Assembly (NCBI RefSeq): GCF_050303215.1
Contig: NZ_JBNLBH010000146.1
Coordinates: forward strand, 1-64,000
Direction of reading: 5' to 3'
DNA: 64,000 nucleotides
Origin: Haliangium sp050303215
Lineage (GTDB): Bacteria; Myxococcota_A; Polyangia; Haliangiales; Haliangiaceae
Shown: positions 11,940 to 19,661 of the stretch, in pieces
Layout of the letters: each line of letters starts with the position of its first letter
Numbering within the stretch: the stretch's first letter is position 1
The notes under the pieces: model-generated
The model's input: only the letters and a program-made list of their open reading frames with translations
Databases searched by the model: none
Told to the model about the DNA's origin: nothing
Position numbers and translations under genes: made by a program

Positions 11940-13244
11940 TCAACGCCGGCGCCAGCGGCGCAGGGCGCGCTTGATCTTGCGGGCCAGATCATCGGCCCGG
12001 AGCGGGTGTACGACCACGTCGGCCACGCCCACGCGCAGCAGCGCGGCGATGCCGTCCATGGTCGCGGCGTCGGTGATCACGGGCAGATCCAGGTCCACCA
12101 GCTCGCGCAGGCGTTCGACCGAGACCTGACCGGCGAACACGATGTCGGCCTGGGCGGGCCCACTCGCGGCCAGCGGGGTCACATCGATGCCGTTGACCTG
12201 CAGCGCCAGCATCAGCTCGTCGTCCAGGGTGCCGGCGACGGCCATGCGCACCCCGTCCACGCGCGGCGGGCTCAGCACCGCGGCGTCGGCCGGGACCGTG
12301 ACCATGCGGTCGGCCCGGCTGCCGCTGTCGGCGCCCCCGTAGCTGCTCGCGCTCGGGTCGGAGGGGTTGGGGTCGAGCGCGTCCAGGCGCTGGCGGATCA
12401 GGGCCGGGCCCGGGCGCTCCTGGGGGCGCTTCTGGATCATGCGGTGGACCAGGTCGACCAAGCCCGAGGGCGCGTCCGGGCGCAGCGCGCGCAGATCGGG
12501 CGGGGCCGCGTACAGGTGTTCGCTGAGGATGCGGCCCACCCCGCCGCTGATGAAGGGCGGCCGGCCGGCGATCATCTCGAACAGCACGCAGCCAAAGGCG
12601 TACACGTCCGACGGTGGCCCGGGATCGACGCCGCAGGCCTGCTCCGGCGACATATAGGCCGGGGTGCCACCGGCGTGGCCATCCTTGGTCAGCCGTCCCA
12701 GAACCGAGTCACCGGGGGCGTCGCCCGGGTTTTGCAGGAAGGCCAGCCCGAAGTCGAGCATCACCAGCCGCGCTGCCTCGTCGCTGTGGTCGCCCTGGTC
12801 GAGGAAGAGGTTGGCCGGCTTGATGTCACGGTGGACCAGCCCGGCCTCGTGGGCGGCCGAGAGCACGTCGGCCATCTGCTGCCCGAGCCGGGCCACCTCG
12901 TCCAGCGGCAGCATCCGGGTGTGCTCCAGCCGAGCCTGCAGCGTCTGCCCGCGCAGCAGCTCCATGGCGATATAGAGCTGCCTGCGGCACTCGCCGAAGT
13001 CGAAGATGCGGACCGCGTTGCGGTGCGTGAACGCCGCCGCCACCTTGGCCTCGCGTTCGAAGCGCTTGGCCGCGTCGGGGCGGGCCGCGATCTCGGGCAG
13101 CAGCACCTTGACCGCCACCTCGCGCTCCAGCGACAGGTCCTGAGCCCGGTACACCAGGCCCATGCCGCCCTCGCCGAGCACCTGCTCGAGCCGGTAGCGC
13201 TCGGCCAGGATCTCGCCTTCGCTCGGGATCATCGACACGATCAC
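11940..13244 (-). CDS. Ser/Thr protein kinase with C-terminal pseudo-receiver
   Basis: A 434-residue soluble Hanks-type kinase. The kinase domain (about 16-285) has a glycine loop LGEGGMG, the VAVK lysine, HRDIKPAN (D140), LDFGLAF and GTPAYMSPEQ, so it should be active. The last 110 residues follow the receiver pattern of strands and helices but lack the phospho-acceptor: strand 3 reads IVFAGQV with no Asp, and the usual KP is HP in ADVVVHPL. The sequence ADVVVxPLxxxDLARKxxRALRR is shared with the kinase at 15092-16432. The GTG start at 13244 overlaps the cyclase stop as GTGA; an in-frame ATG lies at 13232. No membrane segment is seen. Confidence 0.88.
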   Translation of the reverse strand: MIVSMIPSEGEILAERYRLEQVLGEGGMGLVYRAQDLSLEREVAVKVLLPEIAARPDAAKRFEREAKVAAAFTHRNAVRIFDFGECRRQLYIAMELLRGQTLQARLEHTRMLPLDEVARLGQQMADVLSAAHEAGLVHRDIKPANLFLDQGDHSDEAARLVMLDFGLAFLQNPGDAPGDSVLGRLTKDGHAGGTPAYMSPEQACGVDPGPPSDVYAFGCVLFEMIAGRPPFISGGVGRILSEHLYAAPPDLRALRPDAPSGLVDLVHRMIQKRPQERPGPALIRQRLDALDPNPSDPSASSYGGADSGSRADRMVTVPADAAVLSPPRVDGVRMAVAGTLDDELMLALQVNGIDVTPLAASGPAQADIVFAGQVSVERLRELVDLDLPVITDAATMDGIAALLRVGVADVVVHPLRADDLARKIKRALRRWRRR

Positions 13245-15031
13245 GGCCGCACCTCGTACAGCTCGATGGGGTCGCTCTTGCCCGCCACCTTGTGCTCGCC
13301 CAGGGCCACGTACTCGAAGTCATCGCCCGCGGCCTCGCGCGTGGCCGCGGACACCAAGATCTGCTGCGGGCGGGCGATGTTTTCCAGACGAGCGGCCACG
13401 TTCACGGTGTCCCCGACGACAGTGTACTCCATCCGGGTCTCGGACCCGAAGTTGCCCACCACCGCCTCGCCGGTGTTGATCCCAATGGCCAGCTCGATGT
13501 GGGCCCCGAACTCGCGCTCCCAGTTCTCGTTGCCCACCTCGAGCCAGCTCAGCATGTCCTCGGCTGCGGCCAGGGCCAGCGCGGCGTGGTCGGGCTGAGC
13601 GTCGGGAGCGCCCCAGAACGCCATTACGCTGTCGCCGATGAACTTATCGACCGTGCCGCCGTGGCGGAACACGATCTCGGTGAGGATGGTGAAGAGCTGG
13701 TTCAAGATGGTCACCACGTCCTCGGCCGGGTGTTTTTCGGCCATCGGCGTGAACCCGGCCACGTCGGCGAACAGCACCGTGATGCGGCGGCGCTCGCCGC
13801 CCAGGGCCAGGGTCTGCTCGCGGGCGACGATGTTGTCGACCAGGCGTTCGGGCAAGTACCGGCCCAGGTCGGCGCGGATCTCCAGCTCGCGGGCGATGCG
13901 GGCCTCGCTCTCCTCGAGCTGGCGGGCGGCGTCGCTCATGGCGTCGCCCAGCAGGCCCAGCTCGTCGCCCGTGCGCAAGTGGACCCGGCGGTCGAAGCGG
14001 CGCGCGGCCAGATCCTCGGCGAAGCTCACCAAGGTGTGGATGGGCGCGGTCAGGCGCCCGGCTTGGACCAGCCCGGCCAGGACCGCCAGCAGCAGCACCG
14101 CGGCGATGACCTTCCACAGCCAGGCCTGCATCTCGTGCAGCTCGGCGTAGGCGACCTCGCTCGGCAGCTCCACCACCGCGAACCAGGGCAGGCTGGCCAG
14201 CTTCTGGACCGCGCCCACGGTGTCGCTGTCATCGAGCCGGCTGCGCAGGTACATCACCTTGGCCAGCCCGCGCGGGTCCTGGTCGCGCAGCAGCTCGCTG
14301 GTCGAGCTCGTGCCCACATCGTCCAGGCGCTCGCGGTTGGAGTGGGCGAGCACGCGCTTTTGGTCGTCGACCAGGGCGATCGACTCGTCGGCGAAACGGT
14401 GCTGCCGGCCGGCCAGGCGCTCGACGTGCAGATCGGTGAGCTCCTCGAGCCGATGCTGTATCGGCGCCAGCGGCACGAAGCTGGCCACGTACCACGTGGC
14501 TGCCGAGCCCGGCACCGGCACCACCAGCAGCGCCCGCGGCAGCGCCTGATGGCCCTCGACCACGCTGATCGCGCTGCCCTGGTCCCGGGCCCGGCCCCGC
14601 TCCGGCGCGGCCAGCGTGGCCGGCATGGCGTCGGCGGGGGCGCCGTCCACGGCCACCGTATCGATCAGGGCGCCGTCCTCATCGTAGATGCCCACCCGCT
14701 CGACCGCGTCGAGCGCGGCCACCACCCCCGCGGCCACGGCCACCCGCCGATCGATGCTCGCGGTGTCGTCGGCCAGGGTGCGGGCGACCGCGTCGAGGGC
14801 GGTGCGGGTGCTCTCCAGGGTTCGATCCACGCTGGTGGCGACGCTGTCGACCACGAGCTGGAAGCGGTAGGCGAGGTTGCTCTCGATGATCTGCTCGGCG
14901 CGTCGGCTCAGCACCCAGCCCAGGGTCGTGGCCGGCACCAGCGACGCGGCCACGGCCAGGAGGCCGAGCTTCCAGCGCAGAGACAGCCCGGCGCGCCGAG
15001 AGGGCGCCGGCGGTTCGAGCGGGGCGTTCAT
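13241..15031 (-). CDS. Membrane-bound class III adenylate/guanylate cyclase
   Basis: A 596-residue inner-membrane enzyme making a cyclic nucleotide. An N-terminal membrane helix (about 20-42), a periplasmic sensor region of dCache type (about 45-295), a second helix (about 300-322), a HAMP linker and a class III catalytic domain (about 400-590) are in order. Metal ligands D423 (LFADVAGFT) and D467 (FIGDSVMAFWG) are present. K463 in DKFIGD is the residue that usually recognises adenine, so cAMP is the more likely product. GDTVNVAARLE is intact. It sits between two Ser/Thr kinases, 60 bp after the first and overlapping the second by 4 bp. Confidence 0.9.
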   Translation of the reverse strand: MNAPLEPPAPSRRAGLSLRWKLGLLAVAASLVPATTLGWVLSRRAEQIIESNLAYRFQLVVDSVATSVDRTLESTRTALDAVARTLADDTASIDRRVAVAAGVVAALDAVERVGIYDEDGALIDTVAVDGAPADAMPATLAAPERGRARDQGSAISVVEGHQALPRALLVVPVPGSAATWYVASFVPLAPIQHRLEELTDLHVERLAGRQHRFADESIALVDDQKRVLAHSNRERLDDVGTSSTSELLRDQDPRGLAKVMYLRSRLDDSDTVGAVQKLASLPWFAVVELPSEVAYAELHEMQAWLWKVIAAVLLLAVLAGLVQAGRLTAPIHTLVSFAEDLAARRFDRRVHLRTGDELGLLGDAMSDAARQLEESEARIARELEIRADLGRYLPERLVDNIVAREQTLALGGERRRITVLFADVAGFTPMAEKHPAEDVVTILNQLFTILTEIVFRHGGTVDKFIGDSVMAFWGAPDAQPDHAALALAAAEDMLSWLEVGNENWEREFGAHIELAIGINTGEAVVGNFGSETRMEYTVVGDTVNVAARLENIARPQQILVSAATREAAGDDFEYVALGEHKVAGKSDPIELYEVRP

Positions 15032-15091
15032 GAGCGTGCCCTTGTACGACGGCGGCGGATGGTCATGGGGTAGGGATGGGGAGGGCGCGGG

Positions 15092-16432
15092 TCAACGTTC
15101 GGGTAGCCCACGCTGGCCGCGGGCGCGACGCAACGCCCGCATGAGCTTGCGGGCCAGGTCTTGGCCGTGGAGCGGCTCCACCACCACATCGGCGAAGCCG
15201 GCGCGGACGAACTCGGCCAGGCGGACCAAGTCTGCCGGCGGCACGCTGGTTAGCACGGGCACGTCCGCGGGCAGCAGCGCGCGCGCGCGCGCGAGGCCGG
15301 CCACGTCGGCGCCGGGCACGAACCCTGCCAGGACCGTACCCGCGGCCGGGTCGGGCTCGGCCTGGTCGAGCGCCACTGGCACCGGCTCGACCCCGTTCAC
15401 CCGCAAAGCCAGCAGCACCTGCTCGTCGCACGGGCCCAGGATGGCGACCGGCACCTGGCCTTCGCCCCCGCCAGCAGGCGCGGGGGCCCGGTCGGGAGCG
15501 ACGTCCGCGCCGGCATGCGCTTCGGTGTCAGTGCGGGCAGCCGCGCCGGCGGCCGCGAACGCTGACTGGCCCAGCTCGACCAAGGCGTCGAGCACCTCTG
15601 CCGTGGTCGGCCGCTTGTCCGCCGCCTTGACCAGCATCGCCATCACCAACGCCTCCAGGCCGGGCGCATCGGCGGCCGTGCGTGAGCCCACCAGCGCCGC
15701 CGGCGCGGTCGGCGGCACCACCATGTGCCGGGTCATGATCTCGACCAGCGAGCCCATGAACGGCGGCTGGCCGGTGATGAGCTCGTACAGCACGCAACCC
15801 AGCGAGTAGACGTCGCTGGCCGGGCCCAAGCGCTCGCCGGCGGCCTGCTCGGGGGACATATAGTGCGGCGTGCCGGTGACCACGCCCTCGTCGGTCAGGC
15901 GGCCCAGGCTACCCTCGTTGTTGATCAGGAAGGCCAGCCCAAAGTCGAGCACGCGCACCCACGCCCCCGCGGGGCGGCGCTCGAGGAAGATGTTCTGCGG
16001 CTTGATATCGCGGTGAACCAGGCCGACCTCGTGGGCGTCGCGCAGCGCGGCCGCGATCTGGGCCCCGGTCCGAGCGATCTCGGGCCCGGTCATGGCGGAC
16101 GCGTCGCCGGCGAGAGCGCGGTCGAGACGGTGGCGCAGATCCTCACCTTCGAGTAGCTCCATGACCAGGTACAGGACATCGTCATCGGCGCCGTAGTCGT
16201 GCACCCGGACCGCGTTGGGGTGCTGCATCGTGCTGGCCAGGCGGGCTTCTCGCAGGAAGCGGGCCCGCATCTGCTCGCGCAGCGCGTGCTCCAGCCGGAT
16301 CAGCTTGATCGCCACCGGCGCCGTCCCGGTCGTGGCCTCGGCCCGATAGACCACCCCGCTCGCGCCCTCGCCGATGATCGCGATGAGCTGGTACGTGCCC
16401 GCGATCAGGGCGCCGGGTGCGGGGGCGAGCAT
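15092..16432 (-). CDS. Ser/Thr protein kinase with C-terminal pseudo-receiver (first gene of operon)
   Basis: A 446-residue soluble Hanks-type kinase. The domain (about 12-285) has IGEGASG, the VAIK lysine, HRDIKPQN (D142), LDFGLAF and GTPHYMSPEQ. After an Ala/Pro-rich linker, the last 110 residues form a receiver-like module with its key residues lost: strand 3 reads TVLAGFVPG without the phospho-acceptor Asp, and the KP lysine is Glu in ADVVVEPL. The same module ends the kinase at 11940-13244. ATG 16432 lies 6 nt after a TATACT box, with no ribosome-binding site, so the transcript may be leaderless. It is divergent from the DUF481 gene across 297 bp. Confidence 0.88.
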   Translation of the reverse strand: MLAPAPGALIAGTYQLIAIIGEGASGVVYRAEATTGTAPVAIKLIRLEHALREQMRARFLREARLASTMQHPNAVRVHDYGADDDVLYLVMELLEGEDLRHRLDRALAGDASAMTGPEIARTGAQIAAALRDAHEVGLVHRDIKPQNIFLERRPAGAWVRVLDFGLAFLINNEGSLGRLTDEGVVTGTPHYMSPEQAAGERLGPASDVYSLGCVLYELITGQPPFMGSLVEIMTRHMVVPPTAPAALVGSRTAADAPGLEALVMAMLVKAADKRPTTAEVLDALVELGQSAFAAAGAAARTDTEAHAGADVAPDRAPAPAGGGEGQVPVAILGPCDEQVLLALRVNGVEPVPVALDQAEPDPAAGTVLAGFVPGADVAGLARARALLPADVPVLTSVPPADLVRLAEFVRAGFADVVVEPLHGQDLARKLMRALRRARGQRGLPER

Positions 16433-16438
16433 GACCCG

Positions 16439-16444
16439 AGTATA
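16439..16444 (-). promoter_or_regulatory. Candidate -10 box of the kinase/cyclase operon
   Basis: On the minus strand this reads TATACT and is followed by six bases and then the ATG of the first kinase. The spacing puts the expected transcription start at or next to the start codon. No good -35 box was found. The surrounding 297-bp divergent region (16433-16729) holds no other gene; it must also carry the promoter of the DUF481 gene. Confidence 0.4.
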
Positions 16445-16729
16445 CGTCCATGCGCCCGCCGGGAGCAGGCTCACGCGCACCCCGCCCGGCGCCGGCGCTG
16501 GCGTGTCCAATCTGTGCACATGTTCAGAAAGGTACCCGCGGGCACCCCGACCGAACCCCGTCACGTACCCGTGTCCGCTCCTGCAGCTACCCCGTCCGGT
16601 CGGGTATACACGTCGCCGCCGAGCTCACCCGGCGGCTCGTCGTGTCCAGCGGGGGCTCGGCGGTGTGTTCACCGGCATGTGCATCGACGTGTTTTCAGTG
16701 GTGATTCATCTCAGAAGGAGACGTTTTTC

Positions 16730-17635
16730 ATGAGCCAACTCACTCCAGGGACGGTCATTCGGCTCGCTGTCATCGGACTCGGCGTGCTCAGCGCGGTCGC
16801 CGCTGCGCCTGCGCGGGCGCAGAATCCGAGCTTCAACTACGCTGACGACAGCACCAAGCAGGCGCTGGCGGAGGCGCGCGAGGTCGAGTGGAAGGCCTCG
16901 GCCCAGGCCGGCCTCGTGGTCACCACCGGCAACGCCGAGACCACCGCGGTCTCGGGGGTGGCCAAGGCCTCGCGCAAGGCCAACCAGAACAAGCTGCAGC
17001 TCGAGGCTGGCCTGACCTACGCCCGCGCCACCATTTTGGTGGCCGTGGACCAGGACGGCGACGGCAGCAACGACACCATCGACCGCAACCGCACCACCAC
17101 CAACAACGCCTGGGGCGGCAAGGCCCGCTACGACCGCTTCCTCACCGAGCACGGCTCCTTGTACGTGACCGGCTCGTACCTCAAGGACGAGCCCGCCGGC
17201 AAGGACAGCGTCATCGGCGGCCAGGCCGGCTACAGCCGGCTGCTGGTGCACGGCGAGCGCGCCGAACTGGTGGCCGAGGCCGGCTACGACTACAGCTTCG
17301 AGCAGCCCGTGGTCGGCGACGGGGTGTCGATCCACTCGGCCCGGGTATTCGTGGGCTACACCGGCAAGCTCGGCGCCGACATCGGCGCGGACGCCTCGGT
17401 GGAGGGCCTGTTCAACGTCAACCGCCTCAGCGATGAGGTGGGCGCCTTCGAGGACACCCGGGTCACCGGCAAGCTCGGCCTCTCGGCCAAGGTGTTCGAA
17501 GACATCAGCCTCCGGTTCGGGTTCGAGGCCCGCTTCGACAACGCGCCCTCCACCCTCACCCTCGGCGGGGTGTCGTATACGGCCGACGAACTCGACACCA
17601 AGACCGAAGCCACGGTCATCGTGAACTTCTTGTAG
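16730..17635 (+). CDS. DUF481 (YdiY-like) outer-membrane protein
   Basis: A 301-residue exported protein with a clear signal peptide (cleavage near APARAQ, about residue 31). The rest alternates polar and aromatic/hydrophobic residues in short strands, has the DUF481 pattern (LVVTTGNAETTAVSG near the N terminus) and ends in VIVNFL, with the terminal hydrophobic/aromatic pattern of outer-membrane barrels. Members of this family are predicted barrels of unknown function, sometimes salt-induced. ATG 16730 is set by an AGAAGGAG ribosome-binding site at 16713-16720. It is divergent from the kinase operon and 134 bp before an OmpA-type gene on the same strand. Confidence 0.85.
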   Translation: MSQLTPGTVIRLAVIGLGVLSAVAAAPARAQNPSFNYADDSTKQALAEAREVEWKASAQAGLVVTTGNAETTAVSGVAKASRKANQNKLQLEAGLTYARATILVAVDQDGDGSNDTIDRNRTTTNNAWGGKARYDRFLTEHGSLYVTGSYLKDEPAGKDSVIGGQAGYSRLLVHGERAELVAEAGYDYSFEQPVVGDGVSIHSARVFVGYTGKLGADIGADASVEGLFNVNRLSDEVGAFEDTRVTGKLGLSAKVFEDISLRFGFEARFDNAPSTLTLGGVSYTADELDTKTEATVIVNFL

Positions 17636-17769
17636 CGAACCCGACCCGGCCCGCGGGATCGGCCCAAATTCTCTCGTCTGCCGCCTCGACAGGGCTTGTC
17701 CGGCCGGGTAAACATCGCGCCCTACGCCCACAACGGTCTCACCGCCCGACACGGTTCAGGAGTTCCTTC

Positions 17770-19167
17770 ATGTCCCCAACTGCACTGCGATCTCGCGGCT
17801 TCGCCGCCGCGTCCTTCGCCGCCGCGTTGGCCGTAGCCATCCCGGCCGCCCAGGCCGACGGCACGTCCCACCGGATCGACCTCGGCCTCTTCGGGGGGCT
17901 GCACATCTTCTCGAACGACAACGAGCTCGGGGTCGCCGACGAGGAGGACGCCAACTCCCTGACCAACTCCGTGGATATCGGTGTGCGTGGCGCGTACGAA
18001 GTGCTCAACCAGCTCTACGCCGAGGGCGAGGTCGACTTCCACCCCACCGCGGTTCGGGGCACGGACATCAGCGTGCTGGCCATCGGTTGGCGTGCGCACC
18101 TGCTCTATGACCTGGGCTCGTCGGCGCAGCGTCCCTTCGTCCTGGCCGGCATCGGCGGCTTGTCGTCGTCCTCGGACGACCAGTCGGCGCTCGCCAACGA
18201 CACTGACTTCGTGGTCCACGTCGGCACTGGCCTCAAGTTCGACATCACCCCCCAGTGGGGGGCACGGGCCGACCTGCGGCTGTCGTTCCCGCCCTCGAGC
18301 GACGACAACGGCCCCACCACCGATCTCGAGTTCCTGCTCGGCGTCACCTACTCCATGGGCGTTGAGCCGCCGCCGCCGCCGCCGCCGCCGGACAGCGACG
18401 TGGACGGCGTGCCCGACGATCGGGACAACTGTCCCAACCAGGCCGAGGACCTCGACGGCAACGAGGACGAGGACGGCTGCCCCGAGGAGGAGGCGCCGGC
18501 GGACAGCGACGGCGACGGGCTCGACGACGAGCAGGATCAGTGCCCGGCCGAGGCCGAGGATCGCGACGGCTTCCAGGACGAGGACGGCTGCCCCGACGTC
18601 GACAACGACGGCGACGGCATCCCGGACAGCGATGACCAGTGCCCCGGTGACGGCGAGGACATGGATGGCTTCGAGGACGCCGACGGCTGCCCCGACGCCG
18701 ACAACGACGGCGACGGCATCGCCGACACCGCCGACCAGTGCCCGGCCGAGCCCGAGACCGCCAACGGTTACCAGGACGGCGACGGCTGCCCCGACGAGGT
18801 CCCCGAGGAGGTCAAGCGCTACACCGGCACCATCCAGGGGATCCGCTTCGCGCTCGGCTCGGATCAGATCCTGCCGGTGTCGCGGCCGGTACTCAACCGC
18901 GCGGCCAAGGTGCTCACCGACTATCCCGACCTGCGGGTCGAGATCTCGGGGCACACCGACAGCAGCGGCAGCGCCGAGCGCAACACCACCCTGTCCCAGG
19001 CCCGGGCCGAGTCGGTCAAGGCCTACCTGGTGTCGCAAGGCATTGACGAGGCCCGGCTCAAGGCCATCGGCTTCGGCCCCTCCAAGCCGGTCGCCGACAA
19101 CGCCACCCCCGCCGGCCGGGCCCAGAATCGCCGGGTCGAGTTCCGCCTGATGGGCAACAACGAGTAG
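17770..19167 (+). CDS. OmpA-family protein with thrombospondin type 3 repeats
   Basis: A 465-residue envelope protein: signal peptide (about 1-29), a small N-terminal beta-barrel (about 30-195), an eight-proline tract, acidic TSP3 calcium-binding repeats (about 205-340, DxDxDGxxDxxDxC pattern with paired cysteines), then an OmpA C-terminal peptidoglycan-binding domain (about 350-465). The last has the hallmark ISGHTDSSGSAERN and a run with LSQARAESVKAYL, followed by NRRVEF. It should anchor the outer membrane to the cell wall. AGGAG at 17758-17762 precedes ATG 17770 by 7 nt. The start of the following small gene is 5 nt after its stop. Confidence 0.93.
   Translation: MSPTALRSRGFAAASFAAALAVAIPAAQADGTSHRIDLGLFGGLHIFSNDNELGVADEEDANSLTNSVDIGVRGAYEVLNQLYAEGEVDFHPTAVRGTDISVLAIGWRAHLLYDLGSSAQRPFVLAGIGGLSSSSDDQSALANDTDFVVHVGTGLKFDITPQWGARADLRLSFPPSSDDNGPTTDLEFLLGVTYSMGVEPPPPPPPPDSDVDGVPDDRDNCPNQAEDLDGNEDEDGCPEEEAPADSDGDGLDDEQDQCPAEAEDRDGFQDEDGCPDVDNDGDGIPDSDDQCPGDGEDMDGFEDADGCPDADNDGDGIADTADQCPAEPETANGYQDGDGCPDEVPEEVKRYTGTIQGIRFALGSDQILPVSRPVLNRAAKVLTDYPDLRVEISGHTDSSGSAERNTTLSQARAESVKAYLVSQGIDEARLKAIGFGPSKPVADNATPAGRAQNRRVEFRLMGNNE
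18367..18390 (+). repeat. (CCG)8 trinucleotide tract
   Basis: Eight perfect CCG units encode the eight-proline linker between barrel and TSP3 repeats of the OmpA-family gene. Length change by slippage would alter the linker in steps of one proline without a frameshift. Confidence 0.9.
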
Positions 19168-19172
19168 CGCGC

Positions 19173-19658
19173 GTGGCCGCCTGCCCGGCGGCCCTGCGGC
19201 GACCCGAGCCGATACTGCGCCCGGTGCTACTCATCGACGAGCACTTCGACGGCGCGGGCGAACTGGTGCGGACCTACCTGGCCCCCGTCGAGATCGCGCC
19301 CGGCGCTGAGCCTGCTCCGGCCGAGGTGCCCGCCGTGCCCGCGTACCTGGCGCTCGTGCACGAGCACGGCCCGGTCCGGCGGCAGGGGCGGGTGTCGAGC
19401 CAGGCCGTGGTAGTCGTGATGCGCCGCTACGGTCAGCCCCTGACCGCCGGGATCGCGATCGAAGGGCCGCGGCTCGCGCTCGGCGCAGGGGCGTCGCTGG
19501 CGCGCCTGCGCTGGCGGGCCCAGGTCGACGCCTCGGCGCGCGAGTACCTGGTCCTGTGCGGGGCCGGCGCCGAGCCCCTGGCCGCGCTCGCCGGCGGCGT
19601 GGCTGCGGCCTTGCGCCACCTGGCCTTCGCCGCCCCGGACGCTCGCGAGCGCGGATGA
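19173..19658 (+). CDS. Hypothetical protein
   Basis: A possible 161-residue protein with a GTG start 5 nt after the OmpA-family stop and its stop 3 nt short of the convergent LanC-like stop. It has no signal peptide and no membrane segment. Hydrophobic strands such as YLALVHEHGPVRR, QAVVVVMRRYG and a C-terminal Ala-rich helix are visible, but I recognise no family. Acceptance rests on the frame filling the interval exactly. A frame on the opposite strand (19231-19839) overlaps the LanC-like gene and reads as low-complexity Arg/Pro/Ala, so it is rejected. Confidence 0.5.
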   Translation: MAACPAALRRPEPILRPVLLIDEHFDGAGELVRTYLAPVEIAPGAEPAPAEVPAVPAYLALVHEHGPVRRQGRVSSQAVVVVMRRYGQPLTAGIAIEGPRLALGAGASLARLRWRAQVDASAREYLVLCGAGAEPLAALAGGVAAALRHLAFAAPDARERG

Positions 19659-19661
19659 TGG

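Noticed and set aside
12006..15073. Two long plus-strand open frames opposite the kinase and cyclase genes
   Set aside because: Both are antisense shadows with Gly/His/Gln-rich composition; the minus strand has full kinase and cyclase motifs.
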